This document shows, piece by piece, positions 32,770 to 47,700 of a DNA stretch of 64,000 nucleotides. The position numbers and the translations under genes were made by a program. The first letter of the stretch is position 1, and the number at the start of each line of letters is the position of its first letter. The notes beneath the pieces were generated by a model. The model made no database searches. It was not told the origin of the DNA and worked only from the letters and a program-made list of their open reading frames with translations. Source of the stretch: Nautilus pompilius. Lineage: Eukaryota > Mollusca > Cephalopoda > Nautilida > Nautilidae. The stretch covers positions 1 to 64,000 of the forward strand of contig JACATO010000684.1 in the NCBI GenBank assembly GCA_018389105.1. The letters are read 5' to 3'.

Positions 32770-35700
32770 GAGGGAGCACCGGCAGCAAGCACGTGAGCAT
32801 CACTCTCCCCGTCGTGGTCGCTCCCTCTTGCTAACAAACCCCCACTCCTGCATCTACTCTACTCTTTATTGCCCCCTCTACATCTCTGCAGAATCCCTTT
32901 TTCGCTTATGAAGCCCAATTTACTTTCATTTGCAGTCAGAATTTGTTGGGTCGTTTTCCAGGATCAAGAACAATCACCTGACATCCCCAACAGAAGTTAC
33001 AGCTTCTCTTTCCTACTTTAACCCTGCCGACACCTAAAGTATCCAGCGCTGTTATACTGAACTTGCTGAACACTGTTGACAGAAGTAAATTAAAATAGAA
33101 TTAAGGAGATTACCTTCATTTTTGGATAGATTGTGTGTGTGTGTGTGTGTGTTTCTTTACTTCAGTTAATTTTTACTGCTAGCACACAATAGTGCTAGTC
33201 ATGAAAACTCTGTGCTGCTGGCCCTACCTGTTATCAGCTGATAATCTTTTTACAAGATTTCTTCATGTACACAACTCCTGGTTGGAGGGGGGAGGAGTTA
33301 AGCTTTTTCTCTGCAGAATGATTATAGTAGTAGTGTTTGGCCTGTATGAATTAATAAGCATTTCTTTGCTCAGGAAATAAATACACAACAGTTTGGCTGC
33401 CCATTAGTGTTTCAGGAAAACGTGAAAATGAACCATACTCATCAAGTAAAATGTATTATCTTGTTGGATGTAAACCCAAGGAGTTCTAAAAAGACGGAGG
33501 AAATTATTAATTTTAAAATATAATTTTCCATTTATTTGTTTTTTAATATTGCATTCATCTTGGCAATTGGCAAACAACAATTGTCATTAGATTTTAAAAC
33601 TGGACACATTAAAAATTATGTTTCTGCTTAAGTTAAGGGTATACCAAGAATAACTACTCCATATAGGGCAGATTGTCGGTATTATTCTTAAGGCTTCCCA
33701 AAAGAAAGATAAACAAATCTTCATCTGCTTGACAAAACATTCTAAATATAGGGCATGTAAGAGCACACTCACCTGTGCCGTGTTGCGTCTCAGTGGTTGC
33801 CGTTCATAAAGGTTTGTCTGAATGTGTTTCAAAACTAGTAAATTTGATAAAGCAGAGGCTTGCATAGCTGAGGAAGATTGAGCTCAGTAAATTTTCATAT
33901 TCTGCATTGTGAAATGATAGATTAATGCTGGAAAATTTCCAACTAGAAATTAAACACAAAATAAGCTGAGTTGTGCTCTTCTCTTTCATCACTGGCAGTA
34001 AGTAGTATCAGCATATATTAGACAAACTAAGTTTATTTTCATTTTAGTACTATCCTAATGGCTGTGATGAAGTAATTTGTAGTTAATATTTCCTTGAGGT
34101 ATTTATCTGAATGAAGCTGTCTATTCTTAATTAGCGCATAGCTTGTATCTTAAGCTTTTAGAATCATTTTAAAATATTTACTCCACAATTTTTTTGCAGT
34201 GCTTGGACAAATTTGTATATTTGGATTGTTTAGTTACTTGACACTGTTTATATTAGAATGCATTACTGATTGTCTAATTCATTTGTGCCTAGTTTGATGA
34301 ATCATTCCATGAGTGTATAACACTGGGTGAGCAAGCAACAGGTTATAGTACAGGTTTTTCTGTTTTCTGCTGAAGATAGGCTTATTAGCAGTAACCATGG
34401 TGCTATCTGTGCCACTTCTGCAAATATGTCTACTGTTGTAGATGTTCACGGAGGATGGAAGTTATTCCAAAAGAGAGAGAATATATCAGCTGTTAATAAT
34501 CAGGATTTAAAGATTGAAGATTGGTATGCTCTCCTGGCTGCTTCTAAAGAGCAAAGTTTAGTGCTTCTGAGGCTAAACAATATTTTCAGCTTGGAATGAA
34601 ATCCTTATAATCTGATATAAACTACATGCAATTTAATTTTTTCTTTGTCAGTCCAATAGTTAGCACAAAATGAATAGAGCAAGCATCCAGACATTTGCTT
34701 TGCATGATGTGTGTCATTAATCCACTTCCTACAGTAAAGGTGAGCTCTGGGAGGATGGACTGGTTAATATACCATAAACACTGATAGTGAAATGTTTTAA
34801 ATAAATGTTAATTTAGGTAGATGTATCCCTAAGATGAATCTCTCCTCATTCTTCCTCCTTTTCTTTCTACTTAAGTTATTTTAGGGAAAGGGGTCATATT
34901 AGAATCTTTTTTGAGAGAGAGTGAGTGAGTACAAACTTTGGAAAAAGATGTGGCCTCTCAGCGCAGTTAAATCAAAGGATTATTTATGAGAGCTTATTAA
35001 GAGCTGGTTGGTTTTAGTGACTAAATTGGTAACACATTCCTTTTTTCTTTTCTTTTTTTTTTTTTTTTAACAGTCATTCCAAACAAAGAAAATGTATATA
35101 ATGCAATACAAATGGTCTGTGGTAAAATTCAAGGTATCTTTACAAATGTCCTTTAGGTAGACTGCCTCTTTCTGAAAGGCCTAATTGTAGTATGCTTTAA
35201 CTGAGTGGCCTCCCTTTATTCAGTAAGATGATTTTTACTTTGCAGTGTCAAGTGACTTTACATTGAGTAAACTAACAGATTGCAGAAATATATATATATT
35301 CACTATTTAGTGTAAGATAGCTGATTTTTAAGAGTTTGTAGAAACTTTTTCCAAAAGAGATTGAAGGTCATATGCAAGGATTTGGCTATTTCTCGAGTAA
35401 ATAGTACTGTTGTGGATTGGGTATCTGGCATTTCTGTGTAGAAGTTCTTACCTGTAAGATTAACTTTCATCACCTGGCTTGTTTTATCTTATAGACAAAT
35501 GATGGTGAACTGTGTGATATAGTTCACATGGTCTCATTGGGTTTATCTTTGAAATGAGATATCAATATGTATGCGTATGTTTTCCAAAGATTAGTTTTGC
35601 TTCTGATAAGTAAATAGAAGGAAATTAATCTCTGTATGCAACTCGCGTAATCATGGATTCTCCGTTTCGAATTTATGAATACAATGTCTATTGCTTAGCA

Positions 35701-38700
35701 ATATGGGCGTTGCTTTGCTATGGGTGCCAAAGTAACTTTTTTACATTTGAAAGAAGAAATATTCTGAAAAATAATTTATCTTTCTCTTGTCAGATTTTGT
35801 GATGCGATGTAAGGGCTGTAACTCGACAACTTTTTTGTTCTGTGTGGGGTAATGCTAGTTTTTATAATCCGAAAGCTAAAGATGAAGTATCCAGATTTAA
35901 TATATTTTTTAAAAAAAAATAAAAACAAACCTTTAAACTTGCGTGCAGGTTTCTCCATAATTCTTACTTGCTTGTTATTTCACCTTATACAACTCTGATC
36001 AACAAGTTGCATAGCAGATGAATAGCGAGCAAAAGCGGTGAGACTGATTTTAACTTTTCACAGCTGCAGATTTTTCATGTGAGTTGACTTATTTCTTCTT
36101 GCAGAATGTTTGAGGATGACTGTATGAAAGCATTGTACCTTTTAAATTATTCAGTTCATTTCATTTAAAATACCTTTTATTAAAATTGTTTGTCATGTTT
36201 ATTATGATATATAGATATCTTTTTAAATTGTAGTGTTGGTACTTGCAACATCTCCGCGCAAACAAACAGCGGATGTAGATTCTGTCAGCGTGTAATATTG
36301 CTGCTTGCTGTAGCTTCAAATGCAATGTTCAGCAGGTATTGTATTTGTGAGTTTGCAGTTCTATTTTCCAGTCACAAACAGCTGCAGAGGAGTCGGTGAG
36401 ATCTCATGAAGAGGTGAGAGGAAAGTCAGCCCTTTGTACAAAATTGCCAATTTTAAATTAAAAGTAATCTTATTGAAAGCAAAATCTGGATCAGTGGATG
36501 GTGTCAAAGATATATGACCATATGTGGAAAATGAAGAAATTACAGCTCATCAATGCAGGATTTTAAATAAAATTGTTTTGCCGAAAGTTCAGTTTTTTTA
36601 AAAATTGATGTCTGTAAATACATTATTTTAGTTTTGTGATAAATCATAACAGTAGGGGGTAATTTTGAGCAATTTTGTTCTGAAAAGCTAAACCTCTGTT
36701 TTTTTATTTTTAAAAAAAATTAAATTATATTAATTAATAATGAATTGACCATAATTCTTTTGAGATTTAATTTTCCATGATTCTCTCTATTTGAAAAAAA
36801 AAAATCTATATACTAGGGTGGGGTTTTACCCAGGTCTTTTCCAGGACCAGTAATAATGCAGTCCAAACAAAATAGAACATAACATACCTTGTATTAGCGC
36901 ATCAGTAATAGGCATCCACACATCTGTAATTCAGTAATGTTGGTATTGCCCATCAATGTATTTGTACTAATGCATGATTACATGCAGTGGGAGGCTGGGA
37001 ATTTACTTTTTCTAATGTCTGCTCGTATGCATTTGAAAAATAGATTCAGATGGTTGTATTGTTGGGAGAAAATTCTGGAGCATGATACAAAGGGATCCAA
37101 ATCAGTTGCTGCTCTCTTGTGTATGTCTGAGTCTTGTTGATCAGTGAGCGGTTGAACGTTGTCAGGGTAGAAACAGTCATGCACCCCGGCTGAAGGGGGT
37201 GTTTCTCTGGAAAATACTGTTAATATTTAACAAAGGTAAGAATGCTAACGGTGTAAAGGATGACTGGGTCATTTGGAAGATGTGGAGAAGATGCGATGTT
37301 ACAAAAATTTGATGGGAGTTTAAAATCCTAGGTGAAAGAAAGGTTTGACCAGGCAATTGTGAGGTCTGGCTGGAGGTTTTAAAATTGGGGGCTTAACTGA
37401 AACACAAGTGTTTTCAATTGCATTTATTTTAGTATCTTCAATGAACTGTGTGACTGGATGAACCTTTAGTTGTGTGCTTTGCTCAAACAGCTCTCGTACT
37501 TTCTAACTCTAAGTCACAAATTTTCACGTAAAGTAGTAACTATATTTTGGTGGGTATTGAAGTAAAACATTTTATGTTGTGATGTCCTCTTGTAGACATG
37601 GACTATAGCTGAAAAGGTAATTGCTTGTGTTAATACAGTGGTACAAGTTTTAAAAGTAACATGCCGCATTTTGGATCAGAAAAGGGGTAAGGCATTTAGT
37701 TGCATTTGGCAAGAGGGATATGATCTACTTTTAGGTGTAAATGCACGGTCCATATTTGATAAACTTAGAACAAGCTAAAAGTAACAAGCTACTCTATTAT
37801 TTAATATATTCTTCTCAAGTAACTTGCAGTGTAGTACAGTGCCTGTATTATGAAATAATCCAGTTTCAAGTGTAGACAATGAACAGTGGTATAATAAGGA
37901 AACAATTTTCCAATAATTTTGAAAGAGCAAAATTGTTGCAGCATTAAGAATAAAAACAATTAAGTGGAAATAAGTTATGGTGAACGTTGCCTAGATGATA
38001 CCACCTTTCCTTTGCGTTGTTTGAGCTTTAGAACAGAGTTTCTGCTGGCGTTAGGCTTGCCCGAATTTTGTCACTTTGTAATGCATGTGATGACTCAGGC
38101 TAGTTCGTCCTTGTCTTTGTCGGGGCAGTTTTCTTTGACAATCTGCTGGTCACTGAACGGTTAACTGGTGTGTAAATCATCATCAACTGGCAGGGATTCT
38201 TCACAGTTGTCCAGTATGAAATTCAGCACTGATTGTCTAATTTCTGTACAATGTCATTGGACTGGGTCGCAAAATTATCTTATTCCTCGTGGTTCTCTGA
38301 CACTACACACACAAACGTTACATCCACAGTGCGTAAAATGAGCAATAATTGTCTCGGTTTGCTAAATGTTAAGGCATCATCAGGTATGTTCATTTTTATC
38401 TCTCCCCTTTTGTCTGCAAACCCATTTCATTGAAGAGGAGCAGTTTTTGATAGATTAAAAATTTTTAATGACATTCTGTTCCATGGATTACAAGATACTG
38501 GTTATTTGGATAGGGTTGGACAATTCTAATGTTAGATGACCTTGACAGTTGTCTAGAATTAAGATTTTGTGCTGTTTACGTGACACTTTTTGACCCATTC
38601 TTTGAATAAGTTCAAAGCCATCCACATCTTGCTAGCTTTACCCTCTCGTGGGAGAATTTTTAGGCTTTTTTTAAACAAGGCTGTTTCATCTTTCCTGTGA

Positions 38701-41700
38701 CGAGGAATGGTAGCTTTTCACTTGTCTTGCTAGTAAAATGCTTTGTTTTTTTGCTACCGGAACACAGTTTTTTAAAAATGAAGTTCGGGCTGGTAAGGGT
38801 TTTTAAGATGCTGCTTCGTCAGCATGGTAGATATCACTTGGTTGATGTGAAATAAGCAGGTTCTTAAAAGCTTTGACTGACTACTAATTACACATTTCAT
38901 TGTTCACTGATCTTTCTCCCTTTTAGTTATTCTCCGTGATTGACTTTCAAATGGTCAATAAATCCTAGTTAACGAAGTTGCCTTTTCCTTCATAGGAGAG
39001 CCACTGACTAGTTAATATACTAGCATCTTGATTATTCTAAATCAGCTTAATGCCTTGCACTCTGTGTTCTCTGATGTTCTTATGCTTTTTCTATTCAGCA
39101 GCAAAGGTACTGGAGTTGTTGGTACCTTGAATCCAATGGAAATTTTCATAAATCTGACTGTTTCTGCCTCTGGAATTTTGCTGATAATACAGGCTTATCT
39201 TCAGAAAGATCGATGGATAGGTTTTCTTATCACTAGCCATCAAGGCAGAACAGGTGCCCAGAGCAGATCTAAATCACGGGCTAATTTGACAATGATTGAC
39301 AAAGAACATGCTTACTATCAGACGATCTTTACTCTTAGACATAGGGAACAACAGCAGAAATGAACTCTAGACTTTTCTCATGGATCTTCTGACTTTGTAT
39401 ATGCAAACATATCGCACTCCTTTTCTCAGTGTGGCCTTTTCTCGTATCCTGTGGGTCAATTGATTAAGCTGTGTTTTGTTTCATATTTTTGTTGTAGTTT
39501 TTCGTCAGCTATGGCTTGGAGCATTGGTGGGATAACCATTGCCACAACTGATCACTACATGCACCATTAAGGGCACAAGTTAAGTCATAGTAAATGTTTT
39601 AGTAAAACAGTTGAGGGGTGACTGCTGTGCCTCGGCTACTTAATCCCCTTAATGTTTGGCTTGCAGTTGCAAACAGAATCAGAACTAACTAGTTTTAAGC
39701 TTTCAGTGCTCATCATTTATGCTTCTGAAAGAATAACAGTTATGGAAATGTTCTTGGTGAAAGAGTGGTTGGAATGCATAATATCTATGGAGAATGAGTA
39801 TGTCGTTTGGCTCTTGGTTCCATTTGGTATATTATATACTTGGTATAATTTATATCTGATGCATTATAGGTTAGTTCCACTATATGTACTTGAGTTGGAA
39901 AAAGCTTAATTTTGATTCAGTAGTTGTCTTAAAAGGTAAGATTTCCTCTTCCCCTGCCTGGTGAAAGAAGGGGGGCATTGTAGCAGTTTGGTGACGTCTT
40001 TTACCAAATCTGATGCTTTAAAAACCACCTGCAATTTAATGTATTTTCTCTTTAAATTGTACAGACAAGTATATTAAGGCCGTACAAGTGAAAAAATGCA
40101 TTCAACTGTATCTATTAATCTATATAAACGATCATATCATATATGATTATGCATGAATTAAAGCTTTTTTTCCTTGTATCTTTTTAATATTTAGCTTAAA
40201 GTTGCATGACCATTTTATTTAGCTGGCTAAATCTCAAGGTTGTGTGCAGTTTTGAAGTAAGAATTTTGGGGCTAAATATAGGCGAAGAAGAAAACATTTT
40301 TGAAAACATTCTTTACAGAAAATAAAAACATGAACACACAATGTTGACAGTCTGTTGTGCTTGCTTGCTTCTCGGTACCATTTTGCTTCTGAAAGATAGT
40401 CCTGCCCTGAGGAAATAACAATAGCTTTCTGGTTTGTATGTGACTAATGTCTTTTTAATATTGCTTTTTCAATGATAATGAAGACTTTGACTGGTGACCA
40501 TGTGTGAAGAATACACCTCTACCTTGTTTCGCACTGATTTATTATAGCGCTAGTGGTAAGTAAATAAATAAATTTCAAAATGGGCTTTAAAATTTTTTTA
40601 AAATGAGAAAGAATTCATGGTTGAAGTCAGGTTATGCATCTGAACATTTACAAATCTTGCAGTGGCAACCATTATTGTTTATACCTCGTCAGCTAATGAG
40701 AATACTATCCTGTCTCTCATCCAGTCAAAACTCTTGCATCTCATTGAGTCATATTCTTCGCAGTAAACATTCTTTCCAATCTTGCTTATTTTCAGTGTAT
40801 TTTCATTACACCTCATGTGATTATTGCCTATGTGTGGTAAAAGATCTGCTTTTGATGGTGGTGGGTGGAAATGAGGTGAAATTTTCGTGTAAGAGTATCA
40901 CTTTAGAGGTGAAAATGAAAGTGCTGAGACGATTAGAAGCAGGTGAGTGTCAAGTGGATGTTGACAAATCCTTAAACTAACCATCAATTGTTTAAAGAGT
41001 TTTAAAAAATGCTGATCATCCATATTTCTAAGTTGTTACACATGCCCAAATATATCTGTTGGAGAGAATAGAAAATAGGTTAAGAATTTGGATAAAGACC
41101 AAACACAGCAACAAACTCAAGCCAGATATTGGTCGTGGAAAGGGCTAAGAACATTTTTACTTAAAAGAAACAGCAGGGGACTGGGAATCAAAGACTGAAA
41201 CATTTGAGGCTAGCCATGAATGGTTCAAAACATAGTAACTCGTATAATGTATGTATCAACTGAAGCATCCCGTGAATTTCCATACAACCCTAAATTATCA
41301 AACACGGCAATTATCCTTCGTAGCTTGTTTTTAGCATCAACCTAGCATGAGATGAAAAGCATGCATCTGGATTCTGGGCTGCCAGAGATAGGCTAACTCT
41401 CCTACTGTTGGGTAATGGTTTGGGAGATTTTAGGCTTAAACCTGTGTTCTCTACCATTCTGAAACAACATGAGCCATGAAAGGTTTTTCTAAAGAACATT
41501 TGTCATGGAAATCAAATAAGAGGGCTTAGTTTAATTGATATTCTCCAGCGTTTGTTTGTTTGTTTGTGCCTAGAGCAATTCTGGTGCTTGGTAACACCTC
41601 AGGCCATCCCCAAAAACCTTGACAGCCTCATCCTCATTGAAGTGGTATACCTTCCGCCAAATACAACATCAATACTACAACCCATGGATCAGGGTGCCAT

Positions 41701-44700
41701 CTAATTTCATGGTTTATTACCTTCACTGTACCTTCAAACAACCGGTTGATGGAACAGACGGCAATGCTAATAAAGGGGTGGTGGAAATCATACAAGATTA
41801 TGAAAGCTATTGATAATGAGTGTGTCATGGACTGAAGTTACTAACATTTGCATGTACAATGCTTGGCAGAAGTTAAGGCCTGGAGTATGTAACGAATTTC
41901 TGGGATTTGAGAAAAAGGGGCATGCAGTCAACAACACTGACATCCAGCTAGCAACTAAAGCAGGTATGGATGAAGTTGATGCTGTCAATGTGACAAAGTT
42001 ACATGGAGAAAGCTTGTTCAGTGGGGTGCCAAGGAAATTGAAAATGGGGAGACTGCAACTGATAGAAAGTTGAGCTCATCAACCTTATCAAAAGCCATTA
42101 CTAAAAGAGTCGTTAAAGCTCTTCTGGAATGGAAGAGGAGGACAAAACAGTTAACAAGCTGCCATTATAAACCTGCTTCTCTTTTGTTCAATACCTAACC
42201 CAGGTACCATGTACAGTATAAGAAAGTACAATCTCAACAATTCTATGTGTAATGTCCCATGGCCTCTGTCTGTCTTTTCTGTAGCTAGAGTTGATAGCTA
42301 TAGCTGGCCTTTGTTAGTGACGCTACAATACTGAATGAATCATGGACGTCAGATGCTTAATAGCTGGCAACACTGTCCATAGGCTGTCTTCAAAAATCAC
42401 TGCATAGAATTATTTTTTGATTTGGAAAGATTCCATCAAAGCTAAAGGCAAGCTGTGATCAAAAGTTCTTTTGAGGTAGAAAAACTGCAAAGATATTTAC
42501 AACCATCAAGATGATAAGATTATTTAAAAATGAAACATCATCTGCAGTAGTAAACAAATGGCTGTAGATGAATCCCTTGATAGGTGTGGGACGGACACCA
42601 GAGTCACAGCTGGACACCAAGAAATGGGAGAAATGATTGCTGCTAACTTACAACTGTAACCAGTTGAAGCAGACATTGAATTTAGAGAGCTACTCAATCG
42701 CATGCCTTCTAATTATAAAGTACACCGTAACTTTTTTGGTCAAACAATGACTGATTTTTTAAAAAATTTCCAAAGATGCTAAACAGAAAATGACAGGTAT
42801 AACATCAACAACAGGCAGACATTTGGATGGAGTCACTGCTAGAACTCCATTTTTCGTATAATCAGTCATTGGCTAACCTAATTTTGAAAGGTGCAGAGCC
42901 GTCTTAATTAAATGTGGTTCCAGTTTCCAGACTTATGTACAGATGACTACATAAGTGAGCAAATTTTGGATTGTCGTGAATGGATTACCATCACCATCTT
43001 GTTTTATCCACGCGCTCTCTGCAAATATGCATTAATGCGTATATGGCATATTTAGCCAAAAAAGCTAAGTTGCCCAGGATGTATCCAACTATTGAAATAA
43101 TTCATATGACATCTAGAAAGTAGTAACTAATCAAGATGCCAAATTGCAGCAGTTGTAGTAAACTATAATATTCCAAATCTTACTTTGTATCAATGGAGCC
43201 TAGCTGAAACAGTTTTTCTTTTAAAGCCCTTTGAAGAGATCACAAAATGGCTAGTAAGAAAAATGCAACAACTTTCATTATAATTCTGTCAATTTTAGCT
43301 ATATAACTCTTCCAAGAAGCTACCACTAATACTACTGATTGGATTGGCTAAAAGCATCTGTAAGGTATTTACATAGCCCTGTATTTCCAGATGCTTGGAC
43401 CTTTGATCAAGCTGCACTTCCAAAGTAGAGACATAAATATGGATAGAATAGGGCATGTTGATAGATGAAATTTATGACTGAGGAAAACATTAAGCAGAGA
43501 GACCATGAAGAAATGTAATCTCAGACCCAGTTTTGATGATCCCACATTTCCAGCCGCTGAACCAGTATTGACAGTTATTGGACTTGGGGACTGCTATGGA
43601 AAAATAGCAACAATAAAAACAACAAACACCGCTGTTATAGAGAAAGAGACAGATTAAGGAATATCTTTATGCCCCTACTACCCAGGCATGAAGATTCTTT
43701 GTCATGGCAGAAAAGAAATACTCTCCACTTAAAAAGGTTGAAGCTCATACGGATGCATTTACATGTGCTCCCATCTTCCATGGATAGTGAATGGCTTTTT
43801 AGTGCTTGCGGAGACATTTGTGAGGCAACAAGAAAGTGGTGAAAAGTTGATGTTTTTGCATTATGATTCAAGAGTTTTTTACTCTTAAATACTAAGTTAT
43901 GCATTTAACAGACTTGTAATCTTTTTTACTCAAATTTTGAAAATGTGTCTATAGACCAGTATTAATCTGGATTTGGAAATGGCTGTCTAGTTCAACATAC
44001 AAATCTTTAACTGTTAGACATTTCATAAATTTAAATTGTGATTTTAAACCAGTTTTACCATCTTCACTTTCATTTTCTGGCTAGATTTATGGCCCTGGTT
44101 ATGTGTTGATCTGATTAAATAGATTTGTTTATAAGTTCTTTTTATAAATATTTTTTTCTTTGTATTTACTATTAAGAAGCCTAATAATCAGCCGTTGGCA
44201 CATTGGCCAATTATCTGCAAATGGATCAGTACATCCTTAGTCAAGGGGGACAACTCTGGTTTGCATCAGTGAGACGTGTTATTTTTTTCAAGTGCTCTGG
44301 GAATGTCAAGTGCCTCTTAACTAGAACTTTGGTTGTGCACTTCCTGGTTGTGAGTTCCATAAATGGCTTGTTTGCAAAAATGTTGAATGTTACACATTGT
44401 GCCAATTTAATTTTTAAATTGAAATAAGTTGAGTGTCTAGGAATTAGTAGAAAAGTTTGTATTAACCTAAAATCAGCATGCTTATTAAAATTCTATAACA
44501 CATTCATAGGCGGATGATTGTCAGGGGATTCATACTTTGCTTCTGTGTGGTTGAAGGAACTTGAAATATTGAAAGTCCATAGTGGGGTCGGAGTTGTGCT
44601 TTCGCCTTTGACTTTCAATATATACAGAACAGTTTTCTGTATTATTTTATGGATTCCCTTAATGTAGTTTTTTTTTTTTTTTTTAAAGACAGTAATTAGA

Positions 44701-47700
44701 ATTATCCTTGAGTGAAATCCCTGGATCAATGGAATGCAGTGTGCCTACACTTAGCAATCCTTGACATTCTTCATGAAAATAAGAGATTAACTTAATTTGA
44801 GGTATTGGCCAGTTTAGGTTTGCAACTTGGTTGTTTCACGGTTTATTAAAGCACTAGTGTGTGCAGGCTGAGTTTCAAGTTCTTTAATTCTTCTAGTGGC
44901 AGTGTCATGATTACCAACCTTTAATAAGAACAGTAGTAAACGAGAGACTATACTAACTAGAAAAAGAAACTAATAAGTGAAACTTAGCTGGCTGGATAAC
45001 ATTATGGTGATGACATTTTTGAGATGCATTGGTTTGATTACTTATCCATGGGTGTGGCATTCCAAAGCATGTTTGGGGTAGGACTTTTCTTTGCTTCTCC
45101 ATTTTATGTTGATCCCGTAAGTGCTCTCTAGGGCTCAGACTAGGGACTAGGGGGAAGTTCTTTGATTTTTCAATGTGCCTGCTGCTGTTTACACCATTTA
45201 GAATTATTCTTTAACTAATTCTGTTGAGAACCAAAGCCATCGTTAATAAATTCATTATTTTTACCATGGCATTGAAATACTGAGTAGTACTTATAGACTA
45301 TTTGTGTTTACCATACTTTAAGAGTTTAAAGCAATTTTACATTAGTCTTTCAACAACCCTTTGCTGCATGAATTGTTCTCTGTGGGTACCAAACATTCCT
45401 GATGCATCCATGAATAACATTCTTCCCAATCTTTTCTGGTGTAATTTGAGTATTTGCAGGCCTGTGCCGGCCATTTAGCCTTTTTCTTGAAGAAATTGCT
45501 GCAGATACTTTTTAAAAAGTAGAAGCAGGACGTCTCTTTTCTGTGGATTTGATTGGAAACAGTTTTTAATGTTACATAGGGAGATAAGATGGTCAGATGT
45601 TTTCTTCCTAATATTGATTTTTTAGGTACTTCCCCACTCTCCCCAAGTGCTCTGGTCTGTACCAATAGAAATTTTAAATTGCGATACTGCAGATTGTTCA
45701 TTATGTCTGTCTATTATCAAAGCCACGATCTGAACACACATCCCTCAACTTAGTTTATTGCTATTATTACAATATGATGCTTACATCACATATACCTTTA
45801 TCTGAAAGAAAACGGTTTTTAATTAAAATTTTGAACCTGAGAACATTGATTGGGCTAAAGATGTGAACACTATTGGCATTAATTATACTTAGCTTTGCCT
45901 ATTGCTCTAATTTCTGTACTGATTTTGATGTCATGTAACTGAATTCCTACCTTAATTATTAGTTGGAAGAATGTAGGTAGGCACACTACTGTATATACAG
46001 AGGATGCATTTTGCAGATTTAATCTGTATGTCTTCATTGATCAAAGTTATTCATTTCTGATGCTCTCTGACAAACAAACAATTACGGAATTTTTCATTCT
46101 TGTTTGGAGCTGCTATTTCAATGTGTCCAACCTTTCTTCTCAAACAGCCGGTCATTATGACAGATTATTGAAAGTAAGGTCACTAATATTGGCAGGGGTA
46201 AGAAAAGCAAGTGTGCACATATTACCTTGTGAAATCTTTGTCAATATGAGAAGAAAATGCTTGAGCCTGCTTCCTTCAGTTTCAAGAGAGATTGGGTTGA
46301 TTTAGTGTGAGTTCATATTTTTGTGGATTCTGGTTTGCTTTTTATTTGGTGTGTGTGTGTGTGTGTGTGTGTGTACCTTTTGCAACTTCCGGCTGTCGTT
46401 TTCTCTCCTTGGTTTTGTACAAGACATTGTGAATGGATGTCTTGATTGAACTTTATTTTTTAAAAAAATACTGTTTCTGGAAACTCTCTTAAGTTGTAAG
46501 TTTTTAATATCTTGTACAAAACATGAGTGACAAAAGTTGCTGTTTTATATAGCTTACTTCCCGCAAATAAATAAATAAAATAAATATTAGAATGCATTCT
46601 TATGTATAGTTTGTGTCAGTTTGTTAGAACCAGAACGTGAACTGCTCAACTGTACTTAGTTGCTTTACAAAATAGTCTTTTGCTATTGAGTACATTAAAG
46701 GGGAGAGAGAAAAAGGGGGTTTTGTAAGCTTTCAAATACTTGGCCAGGTCATCGTCAAGCATTTACCTGGCTGGTTGTGGAGAATTTTTTTTTTAATCTG
46801 GACTGTTCTATTAGCTTTTCTTACCACTGCTAATTGGAAAGGGTTCTAGTAGATTCTGAGTTTAGTGAGTGTTCTGGCTATTGCCATCATTTCATTATAG
46901 CTACTAAATAGTGGATTCTATACAAGTTTTAAAACTTCTTACCCTGAATACTTCTGACGTCATAACTGTAATTGTGCAACAAATAGATGTTATGTTGCAT
47001 GGTTGAGAAATGGTACAGGGAAGATAGTTCACTTTAAAAACATTAATAGAAATATCCACTTATCAGAAATATGTGGGGGTGACAGATCTTTTTTTTTTTG
47101 TAAATTTTAATCTCTCAATATCATCAAAGAGTAGCAAGTGAAGATCGTCCTGGTTTTGCTCTAAGGTGAAGTTGTGGCACATTTCTCACTCAACAGGTAC
47201 GTTTGTGTCTATGGTTGTTTTCCATCCCCTTGCTGTGTTTGTGGTCTGTTTTCTTGCCCTTTGCCATGCTGACATCTGCAAAGAACATTTCTTGACTTTT
47301 CAGGTTTACTCTGAACAAAATTATGAAGAACAAGGATGGTATTCAGTGTTCGTTTGAAGATGGTAAATCAGCTGCCTGCCGAACATGACCAGAAAGCCAT
47401 GGGGTAGAAGAGAGAGACTTCCTGTGGTTTCAACAGAAGCTGGCTCAGGGAGTGCAAGTATCCAGACCCCATGTTCATTTTAAAAAAAGGCCAGACCCTG
47501 TTGCGGCTACCATTGGGAAGGATAATGGCACATCATCCGACAGCTGGCTGGCTTTGCTTCAGCAATGGCATGACAACATTCTGGAAGGAACACAGTGAAA
47601 AGCAGGCCATAGTTCATCAGGCTACCAAAACTTGAACAATTGAGACTTTCCTTCATTATGACACATTCCTCACCAAAAGACATTTACAATGTTGGTTGGA

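Noticed and set aside
36350..36425. Exon-like stretch between TTTTCCAG and GTGAGA
   Set aside because: Very short, no conserved coding sense, and phase cannot be tested; likely chance in LARP1 intron 1.
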